This document shows positions 33,089-42,234 of a DNA stretch of 64,000 bases, in pieces. The translations under genes and the position numbers were made by a program. Each line of letters starts with the position of its first letter. Within the stretch, counting starts at the first letter, position 1. Under the pieces are notes generated by a model. It was not told where the DNA came from. It ran no database searches and saw only the letters and a program-made list of their open reading frames with translations. Origin of the DNA: Polyangiaceae bacterium (GTDB lineage: Bacteria; Myxococcota_A; Polyangia; Polyangiales; Polyangiaceae); contig JABFXY010000101.1 of NCBI GenBank assembly GCA_013361525.1, forward strand, positions 1-64,000. Direction: 5' to 3'.

Positions 33089-33892
33089 ATGGGTCGGACC
33101 GTACTCGTCAGCGCCGGCCATTCGGAGTCGGATCCCGGCGCGGTTGGCAATGGTTATGTCGAAGCGCGGCTCGCCGTCGAGCTGCGCGATATCGTCGCGC
33201 GCAAGCTTCGATCGGCCGGGGTCAACGTCCTCACCGACGGAATGGATGGGCGAAACGATCCGCTGAGCAAAGCGATCTCACTCGCCCGCACCGCAGACGT
33301 CGCGGTCGAGATTCATTGGAACGCGTCGAACGGCGCGGGCCACGGGATCGAGTGCCTCGCGAAGCCGAATCTCAAGCCGATCTCGAAGGCTCTCGCGGGC
33401 GCCGTTGCCAATGCGACCGGGCTCGTTCTTCGCGGCGAGTCAGGCTGGAAGTCGGACGGCTCCGGACATCACAAGAAGCTCGGCTTCTGCGAGGCCGGCG
33501 GCGTCATCCTCGAGGTCTGCTTCATCGACAACAGCCGCGACATGGCGGCCTACGTCGCGAACAAGAGCGCCGTCGCGCAAAACGTGGCGGACGTTCTCGC
33601 CGCCTATGCGTCGCGGTCGGCGGTCGCATCCGGCCGCACCGGGAATGCCGCGCCGGCAACGAAGCCCGCCGCGGACACGTCCGGATATCGCCACGTCCTG
33701 CTCCGGCGCGGCTCGTTCAATGCGTCCGTCGGCCAGGTGCAGCGGCGCCTCGTCGCGCTCGGCTATCGGGTCGGAGTCGACAACGATTTCGGCGCCGAGA
33801 CCGACCGGGCCGTGCGCGGCTTTCAAAGAACGGCGGGGCTCGAGGTGGACGGCGTCGTCGGATCGAGGACGTGGCGGGCATTGTTCGACTGA
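33089..33892 (+). CDS. N-acetylmuramoyl-L-alanine amidase with peptidoglycan-binding domain
   Basis: A 267-residue protein with an Amidase_3 domain. Zinc ligands and the catalytic Glu are visible in order: His in LVSAGHSESDPG, Glu in GYVEARLAVEL, His in VAVEIHWNAS and Glu in VILEVCFID. A PG_binding_1 domain closes the protein (SFNASVGQVQRRLVALGYRV). It would cut the bond between MurNAc and the stem peptide. No signal peptide is present, in line with delivery by the T6SS tip encoded just upstream rather than by Sec. GAGGAG ribosome site. Confidence 0.88.
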   Translation: MGRTVLVSAGHSESDPGAVGNGYVEARLAVELRDIVARKLRSAGVNVLTDGMDGRNDPLSKAISLARTADVAVEIHWNASNGAGHGIECLAKPNLKPISKALAGAVANATGLVLRGESGWKSDGSGHHKKLGFCEAGGVILEVCFIDNSRDMAAYVANKSAVAQNVADVLAAYASRSAVASGRTGNAAPATKPAADTSGYRHVLLRRGSFNASVGQVQRRLVALGYRVGVDNDFGAETDRAVRGFQRTAGLEVDGVVGSRTWRALFD

Positions 33893-33904
33893 AAGGAGGC
33901 TCGC

Positions 33905-34789
33905 GTGCGGATTCGGCGAGGAATGGCCTATTACACGAACGAGCTCACCTTCGAGCCGAACGTCGATCTGCACGACAGCACGGCGCACCGCCTGGAGGGT
34001 AAAGGCCACGACGGCCCGGTGCGGGTGCTCGTTTTGCGTGCAAAGTCGCCCGCAGGCTCGAGGCTCGACGAGGTCGTCGAACGACAGCTGCGCAAAGAGC
34101 GCGTGGCGGTCGAAGGTTTCGAGATCCTCGGGAGCCGCGCGGTCGAAGCGGCGGGTGTTCCTGCGCTGGATATCTCGCTCCAGTATGTCGCGGGCAAATC
34201 GGACTGTTATCAGCGAGATCTCCATTTCATGCGCGACGGCGTCCTCTTTCGTCTGGGGTCGACGGGGACGATGCAGGATCGTGACACTGTCGACGATGTC
34301 GTCGATCGCGCGCTTTCGTCCCTTCGATGGAGAGACGCGGTCCATGGCCATCGTCGGTCGTCGAACGCGACGTATTGGACCAACGACCTTTCGTTCGAGC
34401 TGAGCGATTACAGGTTCACCGATTTGACGATTCACCTCTTCGAGTCGATCGAAAAGGACGAGCCGAGCGGATTCACCCTCGCGCGCGCCCCCGTCCCCAC
34501 GATCGGCTTCGTCGAAGCCACAACCCAGCTGTTGAAATCGGAGAGCCGGCGTCTACAGCGACACGAAACCCTGCGCAAGTCGGAGCTGGGTCGCGACAGC
34601 GTCGATGCGATCGACGTCGCGGATCGATTTCGTCTGAATGGGACGCTGGTGTATCGCAGAAGCCTCCATTTCGTCGTCGACGGGACGTGGATTCAGGCGA
34701 GCGCAATGGGACCGATGGCTGCTGCAGCCGATTGCGACGTCGTGGTCGACGGGCTCGTCGCGACGATGCGGCCTCGCGCGGCCGCCTAA
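33905..34789 (+). CDS. Double DUF1795 protein
   Basis: A 294-residue protein with two consecutive DUF1795-like domains. The first starts MAYYTNELTFEPNVDLHDST, the second NATYWTNDLSFELSDYRFTD, and each ends with a paired strand (DCYQRDLHFMRDGVLFRL; TLVYRRSLHFVVDGTWIQ). It is a fusion or duplication of the single-domain protein at 29641. By analogy with Eag chaperones it may guide the amidase or the next protein to VgrG. GTG 33905 has a very strong AAAGGAGG ribosome site; ATG 33923 is an alternative. Confidence 0.8.
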   Translation: MRIRRGMAYYTNELTFEPNVDLHDSTAHRLEGKGHDGPVRVLVLRAKSPAGSRLDEVVERQLRKERVAVEGFEILGSRAVEAAGVPALDISLQYVAGKSDCYQRDLHFMRDGVLFRLGSTGTMQDRDTVDDVVDRALSSLRWRDAVHGHRRSSNATYWTNDLSFELSDYRFTDLTIHLFESIEKDEPSGFTLARAPVPTIGFVEATTQLLKSESRRLQRHETLRKSELGRDSVDAIDVADRFRLNGTLVYRRSLHFVVDGTWIQASAMGPMAAAADCDVVVDGLVATMRPRAAA

Positions 34790-34805
34790 ACCAATCAGGA
34801 GCGAC

Positions 34806-35831
34806 ATGCCCGGCGGCTCTTCCCTACCCTCGCCCTCGTTCAGCCCGGCCGGCTCCACGCCGCCGCAAGCGTATTTCATCGGCCTCGAGCAGCCGGGCGT
34901 GCCCGCGGTAACGGGATATTGGGTCATCCCGAGCCAGCAACATTGGGCTCACGGAGTCTCCGGCACATCGAGCGCATTCGCGGCGCCCGAGGGGACTTGG
35001 TATTCGACCTCGGGCTACTTGACGACCTCCGAGAACGGAATGGTGGAGGATACGTCGCTCGGCCGCATCAACCACAAAGTCCAATTCGGTATTCTGAAGA
35101 AGGGTGCGGTCGCGCCGCCGACCGGCAACGTCAAAGCGAGTGATCTCACCCGCGACTTCTGGGACAAGACCAAACAGGCGAGCCGGGACGGCATTGCTGC
35201 CCACGTCGACCAAGTCGGTGGAACCGGCAAAGAGAGCCCCGTCGGCACGCTCGGTTGTTTCGGCGCCCGCGATTCACCGGCGGTCGCCGGGCTCACGCCG
35301 ATTCAATACGGAAAGAACGGCAAGCCGATCGGCGGCGGCGTTCCTTATCTCGACGGCGGCGACACCGGGACGACCGACCCCGCCATGCTCGTCCGGCACC
35401 AAGAGGCCATGAAGGCGGTATTCCAAAAGCCGGGCGTGCCGCTGCAAGTCGAGCACTACAAGACGCAGGCGGAGGTCGAGCAGCGGCTCGCGGATCTCAC
35501 GCGCGATTACGACATCTGGAACAAGCCGGCCCACCACCTCATCAATCCGTGGCTGAACCCGCCGGTGGTGCCGCTCTCCAAGGCGGGCACGGACGGCGTG
35601 CCGATGTTCGATCTGCTGACCGGGCGACCGGACGTGCTCGTCGGACCGGACCTGCATCCGCTTTCGTACGCGGCCCCGGCATGCACACACGAAGGAGGTG
35701 GCTGCGTCATTCAAGGCAGCTCGTCGGTGCTCGTCGGAAAAGAGCTGTTTCAGGTCGGTCGCGAAGCGGATCCGACATCGGACGGTCTGCTCCTGCAGTC
35801 CGACGTCGAGTCGCTGCGCATCGGCGACTGA
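34806..35831 (+). CDS. T6SS-linked protein with PAAR-like C-terminus
   Basis: A 341-residue protein from ATG 34806 with a GGAG ribosome site. It is Gly/Pro/Ser-rich with no membrane helix. Residues near 290-341 read CTHEGGGCVIQGSSSVLVGK and then VGREADPTSDGLLLQSD. The Cys/His pairing, the 'I.GSSSVLV' strand and 'DP.S.G' resemble PAAR/DUF4150-type tip proteins that cap VgrG. The first 280 residues have no recognised domain and could be a passenger. Being last of the co-directional vgrG row, it probably completes the spike. Confidence 0.65.
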   Translation: MPGGSSLPSPSFSPAGSTPPQAYFIGLEQPGVPAVTGYWVIPSQQHWAHGVSGTSSAFAAPEGTWYSTSGYLTTSENGMVEDTSLGRINHKVQFGILKKGAVAPPTGNVKASDLTRDFWDKTKQASRDGIAAHVDQVGGTGKESPVGTLGCFGARDSPAVAGLTPIQYGKNGKPIGGGVPYLDGGDTGTTDPAMLVRHQEAMKAVFQKPGVPLQVEHYKTQAEVEQRLADLTRDYDIWNKPAHHLINPWLNPPVVPLSKAGTDGVPMFDLLTGRPDVLVGPDLHPLSYAAPACTHEGGGCVIQGSSSVLVGKELFQVGREADPTSDGLLLQSDVESLRIGD

Positions 35832-35852
35832 TCGTGCGAAACTCGCGCCGGT

Positions 35853-37175
35853 TTGGCCGATCGTTCCGAAGCCGAAGAGACCTACGAGGCAGGTCCCGAG
35901 CAACCGCGCGGGTACCCTCGGCTCGTCGCGCTCTGGGACGGCGGCGGCGCGTCGAGCCCACTTCCGCAGTCGGGCAGCGTCATCGTCGGAAGAAACCGGG
36001 ACGCCGGCGTGGTGCTCGACCACGGCTCGGTCTCGCGTAAACACGCGCGGCTCGAGATCCGCGAAGACGGCGTCGTTTGGGAGGACCTGGAGAGCGCCAA
36101 CGGTGTTCGAATCCGGGGTCGAAAGCTCGCCCCCTCCGAGCGGGTCGCGGTGTCGTGGGACGAGCCGGTCGAGGTCGGTCTCACCATCGTCGTCGTCCGC
36201 TCGCCGAGCACAGAACGCGCGTCGCTCCCACCATCGGAGTCGCCGATGGTCCAGGTCGAGCAATGGATTCGATTGGTGGCCGGCACGGACATGCCCGTGC
36301 TGCTGCTCGGCGAGACCGGTGTCGGAAAAGGGTATTTCGCCCGCACGATTCACGACCGATCGGCCCGGGCATCCGGTCCGTTCGTGCACATCAATTGCGC
36401 GGCGATCCCCGATAACCTGCTCGAGAGTGAGCTCTTCGGCCACGAACGAGGCGCCTTCACCGGCGCGGCGCAGGCGAAGATCGGTCTGCTCGAGTCGGCC
36501 AGCGGCGGCACCGTCTTCCTCGACGAGGTCGGGGATCTTCCGCTTTCGGCGCAGAGCAAGCTCCTCGTTGCCCTCGAGCGGCGTGAAGTGATGCGCGTGG
36601 GCGCGCTCCAGCCGCGGCCGTTCGACGTGCGGCTCATCTCGGCGACGAATCGATCCATCGAAGGGGACGCGGCCGGCGGGCGGTTTCGACAAGATCTGTA
36701 TTACCGCCTCGCGGGTTTACCGATTCGAATCCCTTCGCTTCGCGATCGGCAGGACGAGATCCGCGCGCTCGCGTCGCGGTTCGTCGTGGAGGCGGCGCGT
36801 CGGTTGCGCCGCACCGAGCCGGCTCTCTCCGAGGGTGCGCTACGCGCGCTCGTGCGGCATTCGTGGCCTGGCAATGTCAGGGAGCTCATCACCGTCATCG
36901 ACCGCGCGATGCTGCACGCTCCGAGCGTCATCGGCGAAGAGCACATCGCGCTCGCGATGGGACCGATTGCGTCGAGCGCCCCCGCGGCACAGACCATTTC
37001 GACGCGCGCGTCGGATCCGAGCGATGGGGGTGAAACCGGAGAGCGTGAACGAATCCTGGCCGCGCTCGACGCGTGCGCCGGCAATCAATCGCGCGCCGCG
37101 AAGATGCTCGGGATTGCGCGGCGGACGCTCATCAATCGAATCGAGCAATACGGCCTCCCGCGGCCTCGCAAGTAG
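35853..37175 (+). CDS. FHA-domain sigma-54-dependent activator of the T6SS island
   Basis: A 440-residue activator. The FHA domain spans about 41-112 with the phosphothreonine-binding signature GR..(GRNRD) and SRKHARLEI. The AAA+ part has GETGVGKG (153-160; the usual Glu or Thr after the Lys is Gly here), GAFTGA (200-205) and FLDEVGD. A Fis-type helix-turn-helix ends the protein (NQSRAAKMLGIARRTLINRI). It starts at TTG 35853. It lies 21 bp after the PAAR-like gene in the same direction, so it likely regulates the island, possibly in response to a Ser/Thr kinase. Confidence 0.88.
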   Translation: MADRSEAEETYEAGPEQPRGYPRLVALWDGGGASSPLPQSGSVIVGRNRDAGVVLDHGSVSRKHARLEIREDGVVWEDLESANGVRIRGRKLAPSERVAVSWDEPVEVGLTIVVVRSPSTERASLPPSESPMVQVEQWIRLVAGTDMPVLLLGETGVGKGYFARTIHDRSARASGPFVHINCAAIPDNLLESELFGHERGAFTGAAQAKIGLLESASGGTVFLDEVGDLPLSAQSKLLVALERREVMRVGALQPRPFDVRLISATNRSIEGDAAGGRFRQDLYYRLAGLPIRIPSLRDRQDEIRALASRFVVEAARRLRRTEPALSEGALRALVRHSWPGNVRELITVIDRAMLHAPSVIGEEHIALAMGPIASSAPAAQTISTRASDPSDGGETGERERILAALDACAGNQSRAAKMLGIARRTLINRIEQYGLPRPRK

Positions 37176-37181
37176 TCGTCC

Positions 37182-38039
37182 CTATTGGCCCCACGCGGTG
37201 CACGCGCCGAGCTGGGCGCCGTCGTGTTCGAAGCGCGTCGGTTGGCACGTGCCGCACGGTTTGAACTGGTCGCAAAACCAAGTTCCGTCGGCCTTCGTGC
37301 CATAACAGAGCGAGTCCACGGGGCCGCACCAATCTTGGCAATGGCCGTCGAAGCAGCCGAGACCATAACGGCAATCGCGGGAGCTGTCGCACGAGCTGAT
37401 CCACGTACCGTTGCCACTCAGCCCGCAATCGAAGCTATCGACGTCGGTTCGGAAGAAGCAGGTCGTCGCCGGGTCGTCGGCGCACGGGTTTACGTTGGCA
37501 GAACGGGGGTCACAGGAGGCGACGCACAGGTTGAGCCCGGTAATGGGGGTGCCGGCCGAATTGCGCCCGACGACGCACGCATTCGCACCTTCACATGCAA
37601 AGCCATCGACACCGCAGAGCGGCTTGCAGACCGAGGTCGTGTAATCGCACCACAAGCCCGGTCCACACGCGGTATCTGCGTCGCACGCAGAGAAGGCAAT
37701 GCCCGAGCCGGCGTCGACGCAGCCGAGCCCATTGGGGATACCGGCCATTTCGTCGACGATGGAGCACTTCTCGCCGTCGTCGCAACCTTCACCCGAGAGC
37801 GTGCACGCGGGTTGAATGGAGCCACCCGCGCCACCCGACGCCGGCTCGCCACCACTGCCGCCACCGCCGAATGGTGCGCCGCCGGTGCTCGTCGAAGCTC
37901 CGCCCGCCGCGCCCTGCCCGCCCTCGCCGCCCGTGGCCGAGCTGTCGGAGCAACACGACAGGAGCAACGCGAAGGCGAGCGCGTGCACAAGCTGTGCAGA
38001 CAATCCGTCACCGCGATGATCAGATTGTGCATCCATCAT
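37182..38039 (-). CDS. Cys-rich lipoprotein, copy 1 of 3
   Basis: From ATG 38039 (GAGGCGAAG before it) a 285-residue lipoprotein with a signal ending LLLSCC, a Gly/Ala/Ser linker, and a Cys-rich domain. The domain has about 20 Cys, in blocks such as CDADTACGPGLWCDYTTSVC and CDSSRDCRYGLGCFDGHCQ. The CxxxxDCxxxxxCxxxxxxC spacing resembles small disulfide-bonded modules common in myxobacterial surface proteins. It is paralogous to the next two genes. The role is unknown; expected on the outer membrane. Confidence 0.78.
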   Translation of the reverse strand: MMDAQSDHRGDGLSAQLVHALAFALLLSCCSDSSATGGEGGQGAAGGASTSTGGAPFGGGGSGGEPASGGAGGSIQPACTLSGEGCDDGEKCSIVDEMAGIPNGLGCVDAGSGIAFSACDADTACGPGLWCDYTTSVCKPLCGVDGFACEGANACVVGRNSAGTPITGLNLCVASCDPRSANVNPCADDPATTCFFRTDVDSFDCGLSGNGTWISSCDSSRDCRYGLGCFDGHCQDWCGPVDSLCYGTKADGTWFCDQFKPCGTCQPTRFEHDGAQLGACTAWGQ

Positions 38040-38046
38040 CTTCGCC

Positions 38047-38880
38047 TCAGAGCTGCTTGAGACAGCCGCCATACACGACTCCATCGACGCTGATGGTCGG
38101 TGACTGGGGCACGCAGAGCGCAAACTGTGCATCGGGGTGCTCCTCCGGCGTGCAGATGTCGGTGCCGCCGTCGTACACGCACCAGTGCAGGCAACCCGAG
38201 GTGCCGTTCACCGCGAGACAGCCGAAATCCGTCGTGCACTCGAGGTGCTCCTCGCACGCGGCGCCCTCCATCTTTTCTCCGGCGGGCGCGCAATCGAACG
38301 CCATTTGCGCCGGGCGATGGACACAGTTCACGGCCCCGCCGCTCGCATCACAAGGTGTGTTGGAGACGGGATCACAACCGGCGATGCATAGCTTGAGACC
38401 CGGAATCACCTCGCCAGCCGCGGTTTGCGCCGGGAAACACGACGCATCGTCGGGGCAATCGGCGTTCTCGTCGCAAACCGGCTTGCATGTCTTCATCACG
38501 CGATCGCACAACGTGCCTGCGGCGCAATCGGCGTCGGCTGCGCAAACCGAATAAACGGGTGCGGCGCCCGACGCGGCGCAGGCCGTCCCGCCTTCGAGGC
38601 CGAGCGCATCGTCGACCACGACACATGTCGTGCCGCCGTCGCAGGAAGCGGGATCGTAAGGAGAACAGCCCGCCGGCGCGCCTCCGGTGCCTCCGCCGCC
38701 GTGGGCGGCACCGCCTGCTCCTCCCGACGGCGCTCCGGCGAGGCCGCCGCCATCACCACCGTTATCGCTGCCACCGGCTGGAGCCCCTCCGCCTCCTGCC
38801 CCTCCCGAGGCCGTCGCGCTGTCGTCTCCGCACGCTCCAATCAGCACCAATGTCAGCGCGATCGCGGCCTGCGTCTTCAT
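38047..38880 (-). CDS. Cys-rich lipoprotein, copy 2 of 3
   Basis: A 277-residue lipoprotein (lipobox LIGAC) with a long Gly linker (about 24-72), then Cys modules in the same order as its neighbours: CAADADCAAGTLCDRVMKTC, CDENADCPDDASCF and CEEHLECTTDFGCL. The gap to copy 1 is 7 nt, so they are probably one operon. ATG 38880. Confidence 0.78.
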   Translation of the reverse strand: MKTQAAIALTLVLIGACGDDSATASGGAGGGGAPAGGSDNGGDGGGLAGAPSGGAGGAAHGGGGTGGAPAGCSPYDPASCDGGTTCVVVDDALGLEGGTACAASGAAPVYSVCAADADCAAGTLCDRVMKTCKPVCDENADCPDDASCFPAQTAAGEVIPGLKLCIAGCDPVSNTPCDASGGAVNCVHRPAQMAFDCAPAGEKMEGAACEEHLECTTDFGCLAVNGTSGCLHWCVYDGGTDICTPEEHPDAQFALCVPQSPTISVDGVVYGGCLKQL

Positions 38881-38911
38881 CGTAAGCGTCCTAGGGTGGC
38901 CTGTGCCCGAT

Positions 38912-39673
38912 TCAGTTTGGACATGACAGGGTCGAGCACGATCCGAAATCCGTGCCGTCGTACGCGACGGATGGTTGTTCGCAGGTGAAGCTCCCCGGGC
39001 ACGATGCGGCCTCGTCGAGCGAGCACCAGGCTCGACAGGTTCGATCGGAGGCGCACCGCAAGCCGACGGCACAGTCAGCATCCTTGCTGCAGGGGCATCC
39101 GGCCTGCGTTTCGCCCGCTGCTGCGCAGTCACCCTCGGGTGAGCCGGAAGAGACGATCACGCAATTGGCCCCTGGTCCGCAGCGTGCCGTCGGTGCGTCC
39201 GGCCGGCAATGCGCCGTGCACACGGTCAAACCGGGCACCGGCGTATCGTCGGTTCGTCGCGCGCTGACGCAGGCGGCGCCCGACGGGCAATCGCCCGCGT
39301 CGGTGCACCATGGTTTGCACACCGATGTCGAGGCATCACACCAGGTGCCATCGGCGCAATCGGCGTCGCTCGCGCAGACGCTCCACGCAGCCGCTGATCC
39401 CTTCGGTCCGCAGGTGATCCCGCCGTCGAGGCCCTGCGAGGGAGTCGCGAGCGTGCATTTGAGACCGTCACCGCAGACATCCGGCCAAAGGCCGCCAGCG
39501 CACGGATTGGTGGGGGCCTCACCGCCCGCGCCTCCTTCGGCCGAGTCGTCCGTTCCGCGGAGTCGATCGAAGTCCGTCGTGAGCGTGCATGCACCGACGC
39601 TCGCGGAGACCGCGGCCACCGCGAGAAAAGACCGTGACACCCGAGCATGATTGCCCAGCGCCGTCGAAAGCAC
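38912..39673 (-). CDS. Cys-rich lipoprotein, copy 3 of 3
   Basis: A 253-residue lipoprotein with lipobox SVGAC. GTG 39640, giving an 18-residue signal, is an alternative to GTG 39673. Cys modules CASDADCADGTWCDASTSVC, CTDAGDCPSGAACV and CSKDADCAVGLRCASDRTC align with the two downstream genes. It is first of the three-gene row and divergent from the kinase gene at 39724 with about 50 bp between starts, so the two transcripts may share control. Confidence 0.77.
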   Translation of the reverse strand: MLSTALGNHARVSRSFLAVAAVSASVGACTLTTDFDRLRGTDDSAEGGAGGEAPTNPCAGGLWPDVCGDGLKCTLATPSQGLDGGITCGPKGSAAAWSVCASDADCADGTWCDASTSVCKPWCTDAGDCPSGAACVSARRTDDTPVPGLTVCTAHCRPDAPTARCGPGANCVIVSSGSPEGDCAAAGETQAGCPCSKDADCAVGLRCASDRTCRAWCSLDEAASCPGSFTCEQPSVAYDGTDFGSCSTLSCPN

Positions 39674-39723
39674 AACGCGCCGTCACGGCGGCGCGGTGTT
39701 GGTCGCGAGCATGCGGGCACACG

Positions 39724-41277
39724 ATGGTACGCTCGGCGACGTTGCAAGGACCTGCGTTACGCCCGAAGGCTCCGCTCATCATCGGACGCTACGCTCTCTA
39801 CGACGAGCTGGCCTCCGGCGGCATGGCCTCGGTCTTTTTGGCTCGGCTGCTCGGCCCGGTCGGGTTCTCGCGAACGGTCGCGATCAAGCGGATGCATCCG
39901 CAATTCGCGAAAGAGCCTGAGTTCGTCTCGATGTTCATCGACGAGGCGCGGCTCGCAGCACGCATTCGGCACCCGAATGTCGTGCCGACCCTCGACGTCG
40001 TGTGCACCGACGGCGAGCTGTTTCTCGTGATGGAGTACGTCCAGGGCGAATCGTTGTCTCGGCTGATGAAACGCGCCGCGCGCGCGACGGGCCCGATGGA
40101 CCCGAAAATCGCGCTGCCGATCCTCATCGATGCGCTGCAAGGCCTCGAGGCCGCGCACAACGCCACGACCGAAACCGGCGCGCCGCTCAACATCGTTCAT
40201 CGAGACGTGTCGCCGCAGAACATCATGGTCGGTGTCGACGGCGCCGCGCGGGTCTTCGATTTCGGCATCGCGAAAGCGAGCGGAAGGCTCCATACGACGC
40301 GCGACGGCGTCATCAAAGGCAAGCTCGCCTACATGGCGCCGGAGCAGCTGACCGGAAAGGTCGTGACCCCACACGCCGATCTCTATGCAGCAGCCGTCGT
40401 CTTGTGGGAGGCGCTGGCCGGGCGCCGACTCTTCGACGGCGAGCACGAGGCGCAGGTCATTCATCAGATCCTGGACGGCGTGACGTCGGGTCCACGCGCG
40501 CACAACCCGACGGTGAGCCCCGAGCTCGATGCGATCGTGTTGCGCGCGCTTTGCCTCGATCCGACCCAGCGGTTCCCGACGGCCAAGGCCATGGCCGAGG
40601 CGCTGGAAGCGCTCGGCCAGCAAGCTTCACCGGGCGAGATCGGTGCGTGGGTTACCGAACATGCGGGCCCTTCGGTCGTCGCGCGCGCGAACCGCATTCG
40701 CGAGATCGAGAGCGACAGCACGCCATTTACGCTCGGCAGCCTCGAGATGAACGAGGCTTCGGGGCCACGCGCACAGGTCGTGTCACAACCCGATACCGAC
40801 GAGTCCGCCACGTTCTCGTCGAACAGCGCAAGCCGAGCCGTGGAAAAGCGCGGTCGATGGAATGGGCCGGCCGCGCCGCTGCTCGTGTCGGTGGCGCTCC
40901 TCGCCGCGGGCGGGGTCGCGTATCTCGTTATGCGGCCGTCTCGAGAGTCCGCGGGTGACGACACCGCAAAGGTCGAATCCGCGTCGGCGGTTTCGGCCGT
41001 GGCCGAGGCAGCCCCCTCTGCCACGGGAGCTCGCGTGGTCGTCGCTCCGTCGGCGGCGCCGACCGACTCGGCGAGCGCCGCGCGCGTTACCGGCCTCGTG
41101 AGCGCACCATCGACGACGGCCCGGAACGTGCCTGTGGCCTCGGGACCAACATCGAAACCCGCGCCAACGACAGCAAACACCGCGCGCCCTGCGCCCACTT
41201 CGGTCCCCAACCCGTGTGTCCCTCCTTATTACTTCGACGCCGAGGGGATCAAACACCCCAAGCCGCAATGTTTGTAG
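39724..41277 (+). CDS. Ser/Thr protein kinase with C-terminal anchor
   Basis: A 517-residue PknB-type kinase. Catalytic residues: Gly-rich loop ELASGGMASVF, Lys55 in VAIKRM, Glu74, HRDVSPQN (Asp161) and DFG (Asp179). The DVSPQN variant of the catalytic loop is typical of myxobacterial kinases. A linker, a single membrane helix (PLLVSVALLAAGGVAYLVM) and an extracytoplasmic Ala/Thr/Pro-rich tail follow. The last residues end in CVPPYYFDAEGIKHPK. The gene overlaps the next one by 10 nt, so their products likely work together. Confidence 0.92.
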   Translation: MVRSATLQGPALRPKAPLIIGRYALYDELASGGMASVFLARLLGPVGFSRTVAIKRMHPQFAKEPEFVSMFIDEARLAARIRHPNVVPTLDVVCTDGELFLVMEYVQGESLSRLMKRAARATGPMDPKIALPILIDALQGLEAAHNATTETGAPLNIVHRDVSPQNIMVGVDGAARVFDFGIAKASGRLHTTRDGVIKGKLAYMAPEQLTGKVVTPHADLYAAAVVLWEALAGRRLFDGEHEAQVIHQILDGVTSGPRAHNPTVSPELDAIVLRALCLDPTQRFPTAKAMAEALEALGQQASPGEIGAWVTEHAGPSVVARANRIREIESDSTPFTLGSLEMNEASGPRAQVVSQPDTDESATFSSNSASRAVEKRGRWNGPAAPLLVSVALLAAGGVAYLVMRPSRESAGDDTAKVESASAVSAVAEAAPSATGARVVVAPSAAPTDSASAARVTGLVSAPSTTARNVPVASGPTSKPAPTTANTARPAPTSVPNPCVPPYYFDAEGIKHPKPQCL

Positions 41278-42152
41278 CCCAACGATTCGCGACACGACTC
41301 TGCGTCGCCCTCGTGGCAATGGTCGCCGTCGGCTCCGCCATTGCCAATTCCGTGGGGGCGCAAGAGGCGGATGTTTGCACCAATGCTTACACGGAGAATC
41401 AACGGCTGCGTAAGCAGGGCAAGCTGCTGTCAGCGCGCTCAGCGCTCCTTCAATGCGTTTCGCCGAGCTGTCCGGCGATGATTCAAAACGATTGTGCACA
41501 ATGGTTGACCGAGCTGGACGGCCAATTGCCGACCATCGTCGTCGCAGCAATGGGTCCCGACGGGCGAGACACCGCGACGGTCGAGATACGCGACGGCGGT
41601 ATCGTCATCGCGACCGCCTTGGATGGCCGGCCGATCCCGCTCGATCCTGGGCCGCACGAGCTCGATTTCATTCATCCCGGAGCGCCGCCACAGCATCAAT
41701 CGATCCTGGTTCGCGAAGGAGAGCGCAATCGCAACGTGCAGGTCTCCTTCCAATCAGTCGCCGTCCCCGTCGGGCCGAGGGCTCCGATAACGGCGACCGA
41801 CGGTCCGCCACGCGGGCTCGCCTATCCAGGTATCGCAATCGGCGGTGTCGGGCTGGCCGCCCTCGGTGTCTTCGTCGGGTTGGGCGTGACCGGGAAAAGC
41901 GACTTCGACGAGCTCGACCGCAAGTGCGGCTCGCTCGCCCCTGCGCCGAACACGCGCACCTGCAGCGAGGATCAAATCGAGCCCGTCGAGACGCAGCTCG
42001 TCGTCGCGGACGTCTTTCTCGGCGTGGGCGCGGGCCTCACGGCGCTCGGTCTGACCCTCGTGGTGGTCGACTTCGCGATGCCGTCGTCGCGCGAAGCCCC
42101 CGTCAGCCTCTCCGTTGGTCCCACGGGCGCGAGCGCCCTGGTTCGATTTTGA
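41268..42152 (+). CDS. Exported protein with two C-terminal membrane helices, coupled to kinase
   Basis: A 294-residue protein with a signal peptide (CVALVAMVAVGSAIANSVGA) and a Cys-containing helical part (YTENQRLRKQGKLLSARSAL). A PEGA-like beta domain follows (TATVEIRDGGIVIATALDGR, PGPHELDFIHPGA), then two hydrophobic helices (YPGIAIGGVGLAALGVFVGL and FLGVGAGLTALGLTLVVVDF). Proteins of this plan often follow Ser/Thr kinases in myxobacteria. The start ATG lies inside the kinase gene, indicating coupled translation. The function is not known. Confidence 0.8.
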   Translation: MFVAQRFATRLCVALVAMVAVGSAIANSVGAQEADVCTNAYTENQRLRKQGKLLSARSALLQCVSPSCPAMIQNDCAQWLTELDGQLPTIVVAAMGPDGRDTATVEIRDGGIVIATALDGRPIPLDPGPHELDFIHPGAPPQHQSILVREGERNRNVQVSFQSVAVPVGPRAPITATDGPPRGLAYPGIAIGGVGLAALGVFVGLGVTGKSDFDELDRKCGSLAPAPNTRTCSEDQIEPVETQLVVADVFLGVGAGLTALGLTLVVVDFAMPSSREAPVSLSVGPTGASALVRF

Positions 42153-42234
42153 TCCGAGCGCTCTCGTTGACGCAGCATTTGCGCTCGGAAAGACTCCGCG
42201 AGCCTGCCCGAAGGGCTGCCAAGTGACAATGAAC

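Noticed and set aside
35274..36692. A 472-codon minus-strand frame across two plus-strand genes
   Set aside because: It crosses the intergenic gap and mirrors the sigma-54 activator; composition is Arg/His-rich as in shadow frames.
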